Shown piece by piece: positions 8,176 to 17,142 of a DNA stretch of 64,000 nucleotides. Each line of letters starts with the position of its first letter. Position 1 is the first letter of the stretch. The notes beneath the pieces are model-generated. The model ran no database searches. It had not been told where the DNA came from and was given only the letters and a program-made list of their open reading frames with translations. Origin of the DNA: Rs1 sp038900335 (lineage in GTDB: Bacteria; Pseudomonadota; Gammaproteobacteria; Pseudomonadales; Balneatricaceae); assembly GCA_038900335.1 (NCBI GenBank), contig JBBMRB010000020.1, forward strand, positions 1-64,000, written 5' to 3'. The translations under genes and the position numbers were made by a program.

Positions 8176-8923
8176 AATCTCGACTCAACCTATATCCTAT
8201 CACGCTTTTATGCAGCATTCTGGACATTAACTGTAGTGGCTTCTATGCCTGGCTTAAATATCCTCGAAGTAAGCGCGAACAGACGATAATAGGCTCTTAG
8301 GCAAGATAAAGCAGTACTGGATGGAAAGCGGTTTTGTTTACGAACATCGTAACATCACGCTAGATCTGAAAGATGAAGGTGAAATCTGCGGAAAAAACCG
8401 TGTTTATAAAATAATGAAAGAAGCAGGTATTAAGTATCTACGTGGCTATAAACGTCATCGGGGCTTCAGCAGTGGGAAAACACATCATGTGGCAGAGAAT
8501 GTATTGAACCGTGCATTTTCAGTCGCAACGCCCAACAAATCTTGGGTGACTGATTTTACCTATATTCGCACTCATCAAGGTTGGCTGTATTTAACGGTCG
8601 TCATTGACCTCTTTTCACGGAAAATCATTGGCTGGTCAATGAAAAAAGACCCTCGAGCAAATTTAGTTATCGACGCTCTTTTAATGGTCGAAGAACAAGG
8701 TACTTATTCATTCAGATCATGGTGTTCAATATACTTGTAAAGACTGGCAGACGTTCGTCAATGCAAACAATCTGGAAGTTAGTATGAGCAGACGCGGGAA
8801 CTGCTATGACAATGCAGTGGCTGAAGCTTTTTCTCAAACCTTAAAAAGGAGCAGATTAAACACCATATATACGGAACTAGGGATGAAGCTAAGGCTAATA
8901 TATTTTCTGGTTGTGTCTATTGA
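8157..8923 (+). pseudogene. IS3-family transposase OrfB, frameshifted
   Basis: Translation in successive frames recovers the OrfB integrase: YPITLLCSILDINCSGFYAWL up to about 8280, then after a one-base loss LLGKIKQYWMESGFVYEH, NRVYKIMKEAG and the DDE core start WVTDFTYIRTHQGWLYL up to about 8700, then a second shift to IHSDHGVQYTCKDWQ and SRRGNCYDNAVAEAFSQTLK, then a third shift near 8845 in an A-run giving KEQIKHHIYGTRDEAKANIF and a stop. The final conserved block (ending near RRRHSHLG in relatives) is missing. Catalytic D and D/E segments are recognisable but not in one frame, so it is non-functional. Confidence 0.85.
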
Positions 8924-9423
8924 TGTAAGTTAAAGTATTCTTTATTTTTAGCCCTTACAAGGCGAATGTCGGGAGCGGTGTTTGTCAAGACAGTTCGAAC
9001 CTCTCCTCTCCACTCTCACCACTTATATCCTTTCTTGTTTTATCTCTTCTTTCTCATATTCTTTAATTTTATCTATTTATCTATCTATCTATTTATCCTT
9101 AATCCGCATTTATATTTTATTTATCTAATCGCACATTTATCAGTTAATGTTGTTAGCAGTGCTTTTGTATAAGCTTTTAACTGCTCATGTTGATAATTTC
9201 TGTTATCTAGCTATTAAAAAGAATCCCAGAAATAAAAGTTCAATTAATTTTTTGTACAAATATAGCGATGAAACGATTGTGTTTCTGTTGTTAAAATTCA
9301 ATAAACATGAGCTATTTTGTTGTTAAAAGCGGCTAGCGTCTGTCTAGTGGTGTTTTTTTGTAATCAATTTGTCATTTATGGTTTTTATACTCTAGGTAAA
9401 TAAAGGGTTATGGAAAGGTCATA
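8924..9423. other. Intergenic spacer with pyrimidine-rich microsatellite
   Basis: 500 bases without a credible gene. From about 9000 to 9110 the plus strand is strongly C/T-rich and contains tetranucleotide runs of ATCT/ATTT type (9071-9098). A 68-codon frame through this block is low-complexity (Phe/Leu/Ile/Tyr) and is not believable as a protein. The remainder up to the LacI-type gene is AT-rich and presumably holds its promoter and operator; I see no unambiguous palindrome. Confidence 0.5.
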
Positions 9424-10443
9424 ATGAACATCAAAGATGTAGCGGCATTAGCAGGGGTTTCCCCTGCCACTGTATCGCGCTGTTTAAATAATACCGGAGT
9501 ATTGAATAAAGATACTCGTGTGCGTATTGAAAAAATTGTCGAATTGACAGGCTATGATGTTAATTGCTCATCTAAAAAAGTGGACTGGAATCACAATCCG
9601 ACTATCGGAGTGATGATTCCTAGTTTATTAAACCCCGTTTTTTCTGAAATAGTTGCAGGTATTCAGCAACGTGCGCGTCATTTTGGTTATTCAGTGATTA
9701 TTGTTGATACACAATATGAGCGCAGCCGAGAGAAAGAGGCGATTATTGATTTAATTCGTCAGCGAGTCATGGGGGTTATTCTCACGACTGCATCTATTGA
9801 GAATAATGAGGCATTATCTATATTACGAGAGTTAAGTTTTCCGTTTTGTTTGGTTCATAACCAGTCTGCAAATGAGCCTTGTGTTTATGTAGATAATTAC
9901 CAAGCAGGTTGGGATGTTGCTGAGAAAATACTGGCATTAAATCATCAAAAAATTGGTATGGTTGCCGGTAGTTTTAAGTCTTCAGATCGAGCCAAACAGC
10001 GTTATTTAGGTTTTACAAGTAGATTAGAGCAGCAAGTAAACTTGCCTGCCATATCATTAGTTGAAGTTGATCAGTATGCAGCGATGCCATTTTCACAAGT
10101 CTTCAAAGATTATTTTGGGTCAATTGCGGCGCCTACTGCTTGGTTCTGTAGCAATGATTTACTAGCGTTGAAGTTAATCAGCCATTTAAAAGCCAAGGAT
10201 ATAGCAATTCCTGAACAAGTATCAGTGATTGGATTTGATGGCATGGCGTTGGCTCAAGTGCTTTTCCCTTCACTATCTACTATTCAAGTACCTCATCACA
10301 CCATGGGCGTGTGTGCGGTTGATATATTATTTAATAGTAAACAAAAAACGTCATTACCTACGTTGAGACGGTTAGATTACCACCCCCATTTTATGGGGAC
10401 TTTGGCTGAGTGTCAGTCGAAAAAAACACATAGTATTATTTAA
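9424..10443 (+). CDS. LacI/GalR-family transcriptional regulator
   Basis: 339 residues, the usual length. The N-terminal helix-turn-helix is classical (IKDVAALAGVSPATVSRCLN), followed by a hinge and a periplasmic-binding-protein-like effector domain (PTIGVMIPSLLNPVFSEIVAGI; DNYQAGWDVAEKI; VSVIGFDGMALAQVLFPSLSTI). A GGAAAGG-type ribosome site precedes the ATG. It sits 17 bp before the ABC binding-protein gene on the same strand, so it most likely controls that operon and its effector is probably the imported compound or its breakdown product (inference). Confidence 0.93.
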   Translation: MNIKDVAALAGVSPATVSRCLNNTGVLNKDTRVRIEKIVELTGYDVNCSSKKVDWNHNPTIGVMIPSLLNPVFSEIVAGIQQRARHFGYSVIIVDTQYERSREKEAIIDLIRQRVMGVILTTASIENNEALSILRELSFPFCLVHNQSANEPCVYVDNYQAGWDVAEKILALNHQKIGMVAGSFKSSDRAKQRYLGFTSRLEQQVNLPAISLVEVDQYAAMPFSQVFKDYFGSIAAPTAWFCSNDLLALKLISHLKAKDIAIPEQVSVIGFDGMALAQVLFPSLSTIQVPHHTMGVCAVDILFNSKQKTSLPTLRRLDYHPHFMGTLAECQSKKTHSII

Positions 10444-10460
10444 ATCATAGGAGAAAGTCG

Positions 10461-11468
10461 ATGAGTGTAATTAATAAGATAAGCAAAATAGCGGTTCTGT
10501 CATTAAGTCTTAGTGCTGGTGCTTCTTATGCTGGGGATGCTATTTGTTATAACTGTCCTCCTGAGTGGGCAAATTGGGGTGGCCAGCTTAAGTTGATTAA
10601 AAAGGAGCTAGGTATATCCATTCCTATGGATAATAAAAACTCTGGCCAGTCTCTATCTCAGTTAGTGGCAGAGAAGGGTAGCCCAGTTGCTGATGTTGTG
10701 TATTATGGTGTCTCTTTTGGTATTAAGGCTGCCCAGAAAGGAGTCGTTGATGCTTATAAACCGGAAAATTGGGAAAAAATTCCAACAGGACTAAAAGATC
10801 CTGAAGGTCATTGGTTTGCCATACATTCAGGGACGCTTGGCTTTTTTGTTAATAAGGATGCATTAGATGGCCGCCCGGTGCCGCAGTCTTGGACGGATTT
10901 ATTGAAACCTGAGTACAAAGGGATGATGGCGTATCTTGATCCGAGCAGTGCATTTGTTGGTTATGCTGGTGCTGTTGCTGTTAATCAGTCTTTTGGTGGT
11001 GATATGGATAATTTTGATCCCGCTATCAATTACTTCAAAAAACTGGCAAATAACAATCCAATTGTACCTAAACAAACAGCTTATGCCCGTGTCATTTCTG
11101 GTGAAATACCTATTCTTCTTGATTATGATTTCAATGCATATCGTGCGAAGTATAAAGATGGGGCCAACATTGAGTTTGTCATTCCAAAAGAAGGCTCAGT
11201 GGTCGTTCCTTATGTGATGAGTGCGGTGAAGGGCTCTCCATCTCCTGAAAACGCTCACAAAGTACTAGACTTCGTGTTATCTGATAAAGGCCAGCAAGTA
11301 TGGGCTCAAGCTTATCTTCGTCCGGTAATTGAATCTGCTATGACACCTGAAATTGAAGCTAAATTCTTACCTTCATCAGATTATCAACGTGCATCAACTG
11401 TAGATTTTTCTAAGATGGCGCAAGCACAAAGTGCTTTTGCTTCACGTTATTTAAACGAAGTTCGCTAG
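10461..11468 (+). CDS. ABC importer periplasmic substrate-binding protein
   Basis: 335 residues with a Sec signal peptide (MSVINKISKIAVLSLSLSAGASYA) and the family-1 binding-protein fold related to iron, putrescine and phosphonate/organophosphate binders: ADVVYYGVSFGIKAAQKG, GTLGFFVNKDAL, SWTDLLKPEYKGMMAYLDPS. Two cysteines near the mature N-terminus (CYNCPPEW) are unusual and could form a disulfide. Strong AGGAG ribosome site. It is the first structural gene after the LacI regulator. The substrate is not evident from the sequence; the linked phosphodiesterase suggests a phosphodiester. Confidence 0.88.
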   Translation: MSVINKISKIAVLSLSLSAGASYAGDAICYNCPPEWANWGGQLKLIKKELGISIPMDNKNSGQSLSQLVAEKGSPVADVVYYGVSFGIKAAQKGVVDAYKPENWEKIPTGLKDPEGHWFAIHSGTLGFFVNKDALDGRPVPQSWTDLLKPEYKGMMAYLDPSSAFVGYAGAVAVNQSFGGDMDNFDPAINYFKKLANNNPIVPKQTAYARVISGEIPILLDYDFNAYRAKYKDGANIEFVIPKEGSVVVPYVMSAVKGSPSPENAHKVLDFVLSDKGQQVWAQAYLRPVIESAMTPEIEAKFLPSSDYQRASTVDFSKMAQAQSAFASRYLNEVR

Positions 11469-11479
11469 TCTTTTGGGTA

Positions 11480-11522
11480 TAGCAATAGAGTAAGGGCAGT
11501 ATTTCTTCTTATTCTATTGCTA
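11480..11522 (+). other. Intercistronic 15-bp stem-loop
   Basis: Arms 11480-11494 and 11508-11522 pair over 15 bases with one G-U, with a 13-base loop. It lies 11 bp after the binding-protein stop and before the permease gene, and no T-tract follows. Such hairpins commonly protect the upstream mRNA so that binding protein is made in excess over permease; that function is inferred here. Confidence 0.6.
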
Positions 11523-11555
11523 AACATAACAATAAATATGTGATGAAAATATAAA

Positions 11556-12368
11556 ATGCACAAAAGTAGCCAATATTATTTGTTAATGATTCCAGCGCTC
11601 ATTATTAGTCTAACATTCTTTTTGTTGCCAATGATGAAGCTGCTTTGGTTGTCCTTAGCGGATCAGTACGGTATTAGTTATTGGTATATTTTAACTAAAC
11701 CTATTTATTTAAAAAGTGTTTTGTCGACATTGATTCTGTCATTAACAGTCACTATTACTAGTGTAATTATCGCCACGATCGTTGGCTTGTTTTTGACCCG
11801 TTATGAATTTAAAGGGAAATCGTTATTGGTTGCAATGTTAAGCTTTCCATTAGTCTTCCCAGGGGTTGTGATTGGTTTTTTTGTGATTATGCTTGCTGGT
11901 AGGCAAGGTGTTTTTGCTGAGCTTGGCCTGTTGCTAGTAGGTGAGCGTTGGACTCTTGCTTACTCAATTATTGGCCTGTTTATTGGTTATCTATATTTTT
12001 CTATTCCTCGTGTTGTGTTAACAGTCATGGGTGTCGCGGAAAAACTTGATAACAATTTAGTTGAAGCTGGACGTTCTTTAGGTGCAAACCGCTGGCAATT
12101 ATTACGTGATGTGACGTTACCTGCACTAAAACCAGGCTTGATATCATCAGGCTCCATTTGTTTCGCAACATCAATGGGTGCTTTTGGTACGGCTTTTACT
12201 CTAGCGACTAATCTTAATGTGTTACCAATGACTATTTATACTGAATTTACTCTCAATGCTAACTTTGCAATGGCTGCGGCGCTAAGTTTAATGCTTGGTT
12301 TTATTACTTGGTTTTGTCTAAGTATTGCGCGTCGTCAAGGTGGCTCTAATTTAGGTATGGGAGGCTAA
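11556..12368 (+). CDS. ABC importer permease subunit 1
   Basis: 270 residues with about six hydrophobic segments and the permease EAA loop, EAGRSLGANRWQLLRDVTLPALKPG region at roughly residues 168-192, which contacts the ATPase. It belongs to the BPD_transp_1 family as found in iron, polyamine and phosphonate importers. It is separated from the binding-protein gene by an 87-bp gap holding a hairpin and is followed two bases later by the second permease, so the two form a heterodimeric channel. The ribosome site is weak. Confidence 0.9.
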   Translation: MHKSSQYYLLMIPALIISLTFFLLPMMKLLWLSLADQYGISYWYILTKPIYLKSVLSTLILSLTVTITSVIIATIVGLFLTRYEFKGKSLLVAMLSFPLVFPGVVIGFFVIMLAGRQGVFAELGLLLVGERWTLAYSIIGLFIGYLYFSIPRVVLTVMGVAEKLDNNLVEAGRSLGANRWQLLRDVTLPALKPGLISSGSICFATSMGAFGTAFTLATNLNVLPMTIYTEFTLNANFAMAAALSLMLGFITWFCLSIARRQGGSNLGMGG

Positions 12369-12369
12369 A

Positions 12370-13158
12370 ATGAAAAAAGGAGTATCTTTTTACCTACAAT
12401 TAGCGTTCACATTGTTGGTGTGTGCGTTTTTGATTGTGCCGGTGTTTATGTCGATAACAGCAGGGGTAACGAATAACTATTTCATTGGTATTAAAAGTGG
12501 TTTTACTCTGAGGTGGCTAGAACAAGTATGGGAGCTTTACAGTGATACTATTTGGTTAACTTTGCAAATAGCTTTGGTAACAACTGCATTCAATCTTTTT
12601 ATAGGGGTGCCCTGTGCTTATTATTTAGCGCGAACAAAGAGTAGGTTTTCAGCGTTTTTAGATGAGTGCTTAACCTTACCTATTGCTATTCCTGGTATGG
12701 CAATAGCACTGGGTTTGATTACGGTTTATGGAGGCTTTAGTAACTTGAGAATGAGTTGGCTATTTATTTTAATTGGACATGTGATTTTCACTTTGCCTTT
12801 TATGGTCAAGTCGGTACTCGCTGTATTACAAAGTATTAATTTTAGGTTATTAGAAGAAGGAGCGGCGAGTCTGGGTGCAAGTTTTTGGCAGCGTTTTTTT
12901 CACATTATAGTACCTAACTGCAAAACTGGCATCATTAGTGGTATGTTGATGACTCTAACTTTATCTGCAGGTGAGTTTAACCTAACGTGGATGCTACATA
13001 CCCCTCTTACAAAAACCTTACCTGTTGGCTTAGCTGACTCTTATGCCTCTATGCGTTTAGAGGTGAGCTCGGCTTATACGCTGATTTTCCTAGGCATGAT
13101 TATGCCGCTATTGATCGCTGCTCAGTGGCTTAACAGTAAACCTAAGCGCATGACTTAG
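12370..13158 (+). CDS. ABC importer permease subunit 2
   Basis: 262 residues, about six transmembrane segments, EAA loop EEGAASLGASFWQRFFHIIVP near residues 160-178. A GGAGG ribosome site lies at the end of the preceding gene, two bases upstream overlap-style, indicating coupling. It pairs with the upstream permease. A segment with LTKTLPVGLADSYASMRLEV near the C-terminus resembles second permeases of putrescine/phosphonate-type systems. Confidence 0.9.
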   Translation: MKKGVSFYLQLAFTLLVCAFLIVPVFMSITAGVTNNYFIGIKSGFTLRWLEQVWELYSDTIWLTLQIALVTTAFNLFIGVPCAYYLARTKSRFSAFLDECLTLPIAIPGMAIALGLITVYGGFSNLRMSWLFILIGHVIFTLPFMVKSVLAVLQSINFRLLEEGAASLGASFWQRFFHIIVPNCKTGIISGMLMTLTLSAGEFNLTWMLHTPLTKTLPVGLADSYASMRLEVSSAYTLIFLGMIMPLLIAAQWLNSKPKRMT

Positions 13159-13175
13159 TGTGAGGATGACTAACA

Positions 13176-14291
13176 ATGAATACGATATATAATACAATGC
13201 ACAGTGGTGATACTGGTGTAGCAATTACTTTAAATGAAGTACAAAAAACATTTGCTGATGGTACATTAGCACTTAAACCTTTGCAGTTACATATTAACAA
13301 AGGTGAGGTGTTGGTATTACTAGGTCCATCAGGTTGCGGTAAAACGACTACCTTGCGCTTGATTGCAGGTTTAGAGTTTTGTGATGAGGGCGGTGAAATT
13401 CGCTTCGGTGGACGAGATGTTACGCATATTGCTATCGAACAGCGTCGTGTCGGTATGGTGTTTCAATCCTATGCGCTTTTTCCAAATATGAATGTTAGCG
13501 AAAACATAGGTTATGGTCTACGCGTGCGTGGCGAAAGTAAAGAGAATACGCATGACAAGGTCGATAAGATGCTTCAAATGTTTGATTTAAAAGATTATTC
13601 TCAGCGTTCTATTTATCAGTTATCAGGTGGGCAACGACAACGTGTTGCTCTAGCAAGAGCTATTATTACTGAACCAGAAGTTCTGCTATTGGATGAGCCA
13701 TTATCTGCTTTAGATGCATTGTTGAAAAAGCGTTTGCGTACAGATATTAATGGCTTGTTAAAAAGGCTAGGTATTACTGCGGTGTATGTTACTCATGATC
13801 AAGAGGAAGCAATGGCTATGGGTGATCGTATTGCTATTTTAGATCGTGGTGAAATAGTGCAGATAGGTACTGCTCAAGAAATATATTTGTCACCAAAAAA
13901 TGAATTTGTCGCTAATTTTATAGGGCAAATGAATCACTTTGAAGGGAAGCTGCAAGGGCAATCATTATCATTTGGTTGCAATAAATTATTATTACCTAGT
14001 GAACTCTACAGCACTCATAGTGAGGGCCAGCGTATTCGGTGTATGTCGCGACCAGAAGATGTAAAGTTAATAGGCTATCAAGAGGTCGGTGTAACAGGGG
14101 AAGTTTCTCAAAGTGTATTTCTAGGTGACCGTACTCGTGTCTTAATGGAAATAGAAGGGGTAGAGGGTCTTGTGCATGTTGATTGTTTTGAGCGTAAGAA
14201 CTACTGTATAGGTGATAGATTGGGGTTGAATATATTACCATCTAGGTTGGTGTTATTGCCAGAGCCCACTTTGCGGGAGGTGTTATGTTAA
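13176..14291 (+). CDS. ABC importer ATPase subunit
   Basis: 371 residues. Walker A GPSGCGKTT (residues 50-58), Q-loop VFQSYALFPNM, signature LSGGQRQRVALARA, Walker B LLLDEPLSALD and switch His in YVTHDQEEAMAMGDR are all intact. The C-terminal ~110 residues form a TOBE-type regulatory domain (SRPEDVKLIG; SVFLGDRTRVLMEIEG). This places it with PotA/FbpC/UgpC-like ATPases. It ends seven bases inside the next gene, the phosphoesterase, so the two are translated together. Confidence 0.93.
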   Translation: MNTIYNTMHSGDTGVAITLNEVQKTFADGTLALKPLQLHINKGEVLVLLGPSGCGKTTTLRLIAGLEFCDEGGEIRFGGRDVTHIAIEQRRVGMVFQSYALFPNMNVSENIGYGLRVRGESKENTHDKVDKMLQMFDLKDYSQRSIYQLSGGQRQRVALARAIITEPEVLLLDEPLSALDALLKKRLRTDINGLLKRLGITAVYVTHDQEEAMAMGDRIAILDRGEIVQIGTAQEIYLSPKNEFVANFIGQMNHFEGKLQGQSLSFGCNKLLLPSELYSTHSEGQRIRCMSRPEDVKLIGYQEVGVTGEVSQSVFLGDRTRVLMEIEGVEGLVHVDCFERKNYCIGDRLGLNILPSRLVLLPEPTLREVLC

Positions 14292-15109
14292 TTGCTCAAT
14301 TAACCGATTTGCATATCAAAAAGCAGGGAAAGGTCGCCTACCAAAAAGTAGATACACTTCAGTGTTTGAAAAATGCTGTTGCTCATATAAATGCTTTATG
14401 CCCACAGCCAGATTGGGTTGTCATTACTGGTGATTTAGGTGATTTTGGCACAGCAGAAGAATACGCAGTATTAGTACCTGAATTAAAAAAGCTGAAAGCG
14501 CCAATCAAGATAATCCCAGGTAATCATGATCATCGAGACCAACTACGAGCAGCTGTTAAGGCTATTAGTAGTTTTGATCATGCTGAGTACTGTCATTTTT
14601 CACAACGAGTAACGGGATATCAGCTTATTGGTTTGGATACATCAGTTTTAGGCCGCTCTTATGGTCAATTAACTAGTGAGTCACTTTCATGGTTATCACA
14701 GCAACTGTGTATTCACTCACAAGTACCGACACTTATTTTTTTACACCATCCTCCTATGGCCGTCGGGATAGAGCACATGGATGTACAAAAATTATTAAAT
14801 GACGATCAGTTGTGGCAGGTGCTCAAAGAGCATAAACAAATAGTAGGGTTAATTGCAGGCCATCTTCACCGGGCGGTTTATGCAACCTGGCATGGTTTGC
14901 CTGTTTGGGTAGGTCCTTCCCATAGTCATGCAGTGACCTTAGATTTAAGACCTAATGCACCATCTACTTTCTCTTTAGAGGCACCTGCTATTCAGCTATT
15001 TAGGCTGCAAGAGAGTGGCGTAACAAGCCATATCAGTTATATCAATTCTGAGGATGGTAACACAGGGCCTTTTCCTTTTTTTGATAGCAATAACCAGTTG
15101 ATAGATTGA
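14285..15109 (+). CDS. GpdQ/CpdA-like metal-dependent phosphodiesterase
   Basis: 274 residues of the calcineurin-like class III phosphodiesterase family. Metal-ligand motifs are in order: QLTDLHI (Asp, His), VITGDLGDFG (Asp), IPGNHDHR (Asn, His), FLHHPPM (His) and GLIAGHLHRAVYA (His x2). There is no signal peptide, so it acts in the cytoplasm. A strong GGGAGG ribosome site lies in the end of the ATPase gene, which it overlaps by 7 bases. Relatives hydrolyse glycerophosphodiesters or cyclic nucleotides; linkage with an importer favours cleavage of an imported phosphodiester (inference). Confidence 0.85.
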   Translation: MLIAQLTDLHIKKQGKVAYQKVDTLQCLKNAVAHINALCPQPDWVVITGDLGDFGTAEEYAVLVPELKKLKAPIKIIPGNHDHRDQLRAAVKAISSFDHAEYCHFSQRVTGYQLIGLDTSVLGRSYGQLTSESLSWLSQQLCIHSQVPTLIFLHHPPMAVGIEHMDVQKLLNDDQLWQVLKEHKQIVGLIAGHLHRAVYATWHGLPVWVGPSHSHAVTLDLRPNAPSTFSLEAPAIQLFRLQESGVTSHISYINSEDGNTGPFPFFDSNNQLID

Positions 15110-15188
15110 TAAACAGATTTGTTGATAGTGCTGAGGCGTAAATGTATGATTGATTGTGCTATTTCACTTATTACATTTAGATAACTCG

Positions 15189-16115
15189 ATGAACTTTAAT
15201 AAAAATTTTGATTTAAACTGTGTGCGCCTTACTAGTGAGCTCTATCAACAAAAAGGGCTATCTGTTTATTTGATTCGAGCTGATCAAATACATCAACAGG
15301 TCAGTGGTAATAAATGGTTTAAATTAAAATACGCGCTAGACAAAGCACAGCAGCAGCAAGCGAGCAGTGTAATTAGCTTTGGTGGCGCGTTTTCTAACCA
15401 TATTCATGCGTTAGCCTTTGCTGCCCAGCAATTAAATTTACCTGCCATTGGTTATATTCGTGGGCAGTGGAGTGAAGATAATCAAACAATAAGCGATGCG
15501 CAGCGCTGGGGGATGAGCCTGCATAGTTTATCGCGAGAGCAGTACCGGCAAAAAAATGACGCTCAATTCTTAGCATCGTTAAAGCAGCAGTACCCAGGTA
15601 GTGTCATTATTGCTGAAGGTGGCTCTGGCGTTGATGCGTTATTAGGTGTTGCGCAATTAATGCAGATGATCGAGGCAAAGCTAACGAATTTAGATTGCCT
15701 CGTAGCAGCTTGTGGTACCGGAGGTACTTTGGCTGGGCTGTTATCAAGCGCTAAAAAAACCAAATCAATCTTAGGCATCCCGGTGTTAAAAGGTGCCTCT
15801 TTCCTGGTCGATGATATCAATGATTTACTACTTAGTGCAGGTAGTGAAGCTAATTGTCAGTGGCAGTTAGATTTAGCGGGGCACTACGGCGGTTATGGCA
15901 AAGTTAAACGCGATCATTTGCTGGCAATGCGCGAGTTAGAGCTAGCACATGATGTGCATTTAGATCCTGTTTATACCGCTAAAATGTGGCGCCGTTTTAA
16001 TGAGTTAGTAGCAGATGACTATTTTGCAAGCGGTGCAAATATTGCTCTATTACACTCTGGGGGGCTGCAGGGACGCAGAAGTTATGCGCTAAAATATCCA
16101 GAGCTTTTCAGTTAG
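15189..16115 (+). CDS. PLP-dependent D-cysteine desulfhydrase / ACC deaminase-like protein
   Basis: Start set at ATG 15189 (MNFNKNFDLN); an upstream TTG at 15150 adds a poor N-terminus. The 308-residue product has the family's PLP lysine segment GNKWFKLKYAL, the substrate loop FGGAFSNHIHALAFAA and the phosphate-binding loop ACGTGGTLAGLL. These enzymes deaminate D-cysteine or 1-aminocyclopropane-1-carboxylate in the cytoplasm; sequence alone does not choose between them. It stands between the phosphodiesterase operon and nadK, with spacing (128 bp to nadK) suggesting separate transcription. Confidence 0.85.
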   Translation: MNFNKNFDLNCVRLTSELYQQKGLSVYLIRADQIHQQVSGNKWFKLKYALDKAQQQQASSVISFGGAFSNHIHALAFAAQQLNLPAIGYIRGQWSEDNQTISDAQRWGMSLHSLSREQYRQKNDAQFLASLKQQYPGSVIIAEGGSGVDALLGVAQLMQMIEAKLTNLDCLVAACGTGGTLAGLLSSAKKTKSILGIPVLKGASFLVDDINDLLLSAGSEANCQWQLDLAGHYGGYGKVKRDHLLAMRELELAHDVHLDPVYTAKMWRRFNELVADDYFASGANIALLHSGGLQGRRSYALKYPELFS

Positions 16116-16243
16116 TCACGCTTAAGTGTGCATGTTTTACCTTAGTTTTGGTACTCAATTGTTTTGTGTTTTGTTCGCGCTAGCTCAGTTATCTATTTTA
16201 CTCTATAATCTTGGCTCTAATAATTAACCTAGGTAGTACATCG

Positions 16244-17140
16244 ATGACCAGATTTCGCAACATAGGCTTAATAGGAAGATTAGGTAGTATTAAGGTAGTT
16301 GATACCTTAAAGAACATGATTAACTTTTTTTCTGAAAAAGATTTCAACATTATATTAGAGCAACGTGTTGGCGAAGTAATGCCCGGTCACGGCCTAGAGA
16401 CCAGCGATCTTAAAACAATGGGCGCTAAATGTGATTTAGTGATAGTGGTTGGTGGTGATGGCAGTATGCTAGGTGCTGCAAGGTCTCTAGCTGCATCAGG
16501 TGTGCCGGTGCTGGGTGTCAATAGAGGTCAGTTAGGTTTTTTAACTGATATATCACCTAAGAAATTCGAAGCTGACTTTACCGATATTTTAGCGGGTAAC
16601 TATACAGAAGAAGAACGCTTCTTGTTAAAGGTTACCGTTAAAAGGGGGGATGAAATTATCGGTGAGGCGGATGCTTTAAACGATATGGTATTACACCCTG
16701 GTAAAGCGACGAAGATGATTGAATTTGATCTTTATGTTGAAGATGACTATGTCTACACCCAGCGCTCAGATGGTTTGATAGTCGCGACTCCGACAGGCTC
16801 TACTGCTTATTCGCTATCAGGAGGGGGGCCAATTATGCACCCTAAACTAGATGCGTTAGTACTGGTGCCAATGTTCCCGCACACTTTGTCTTCAAGGCCG
16901 ATAGTAGTTGATGGTAATAGCCATTTACGGTTGATGGTTAGTGAGAAAAATGACACTTACCCAATCGTCTCTTGTGATGGCCAAGTCAGTATTAACTTAG
17001 CACCCGGTGATGTGATTCATTTAAGTAAGCAAGAGAAGAGGTTAAAGTTACTGCATCCTGAGGGTTATAATTTTTATCGCACGTGTCGAGAGAAACTAGG
17101 CTGGAGCGCTGGGCTGACTGTTAAAAATCAGAGCTATTAA
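16244..17140 (+). CDS. nadK: NAD kinase
   Basis: Start at ATG 16244 with AGGTAG ribosome site; an upstream TTG is less likely. The 298-residue protein phosphorylates NAD to NADP. Diagnostic motifs are present: the glycine-rich GGDGSMLGAAR, NRGQLGFLTD, NDMVLHP and DGLIVATPTGSTAYSLSGGGP. Length and motifs are normal for the proteobacterial enzyme. It is followed after 2 bp by a phosphoesterase gene, an arrangement also found in Pseudomonas. Confidence 0.97.
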   Translation: MTRFRNIGLIGRLGSIKVVDTLKNMINFFSEKDFNIILEQRVGEVMPGHGLETSDLKTMGAKCDLVIVVGGDGSMLGAARSLAASGVPVLGVNRGQLGFLTDISPKKFEADFTDILAGNYTEEERFLLKVTVKRGDEIIGEADALNDMVLHPGKATKMIEFDLYVEDDYVYTQRSDGLIVATPTGSTAYSLSGGGPIMHPKLDALVLVPMFPHTLSSRPIVVDGNSHLRLMVSEKNDTYPIVSCDGQVSINLAPGDVIHLSKQEKRLKLLHPEGYNFYRTCREKLGWSAGLTVKNQSY

Positions 17141-17142
17141 GC

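Larger units (their letters stand above)
7815..8923 (+). mobile_element. Decayed IS3-family insertion sequence
   Basis: An IS3-type pair of transposase frames is present: an intact orfA and an orfB interrupted by at least three frameshifts and lacking its 3' end. A possible left end begins TGACAAGTCCCCGATTTTAT at 7815, which looks like the TG-starting terminal repeats of this family, but I could not find a matching right end, so both limits are approximate. The element separates the adhesin export operon from the LacI/ABC operon and is no longer able to move by itself. Confidence 0.75.

Noticed and set aside
8985..9023. tRNA 3'-end-like sequence (GTTCGAACC followed by CTCTCC and CACCA nearby)
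   Set aside because: The T-arm would have a mismatch, CCA is out of register, and no matching 5' acceptor strand lies 70-90 bases upstream; most likely chance.
8966..9172. 68-codon plus-strand open frame
   Set aside because: It is produced by the pyrimidine-rich repeat tract and encodes only Phe/Leu/Ile/Tyr-rich low-complexity sequence with no ribosome site.
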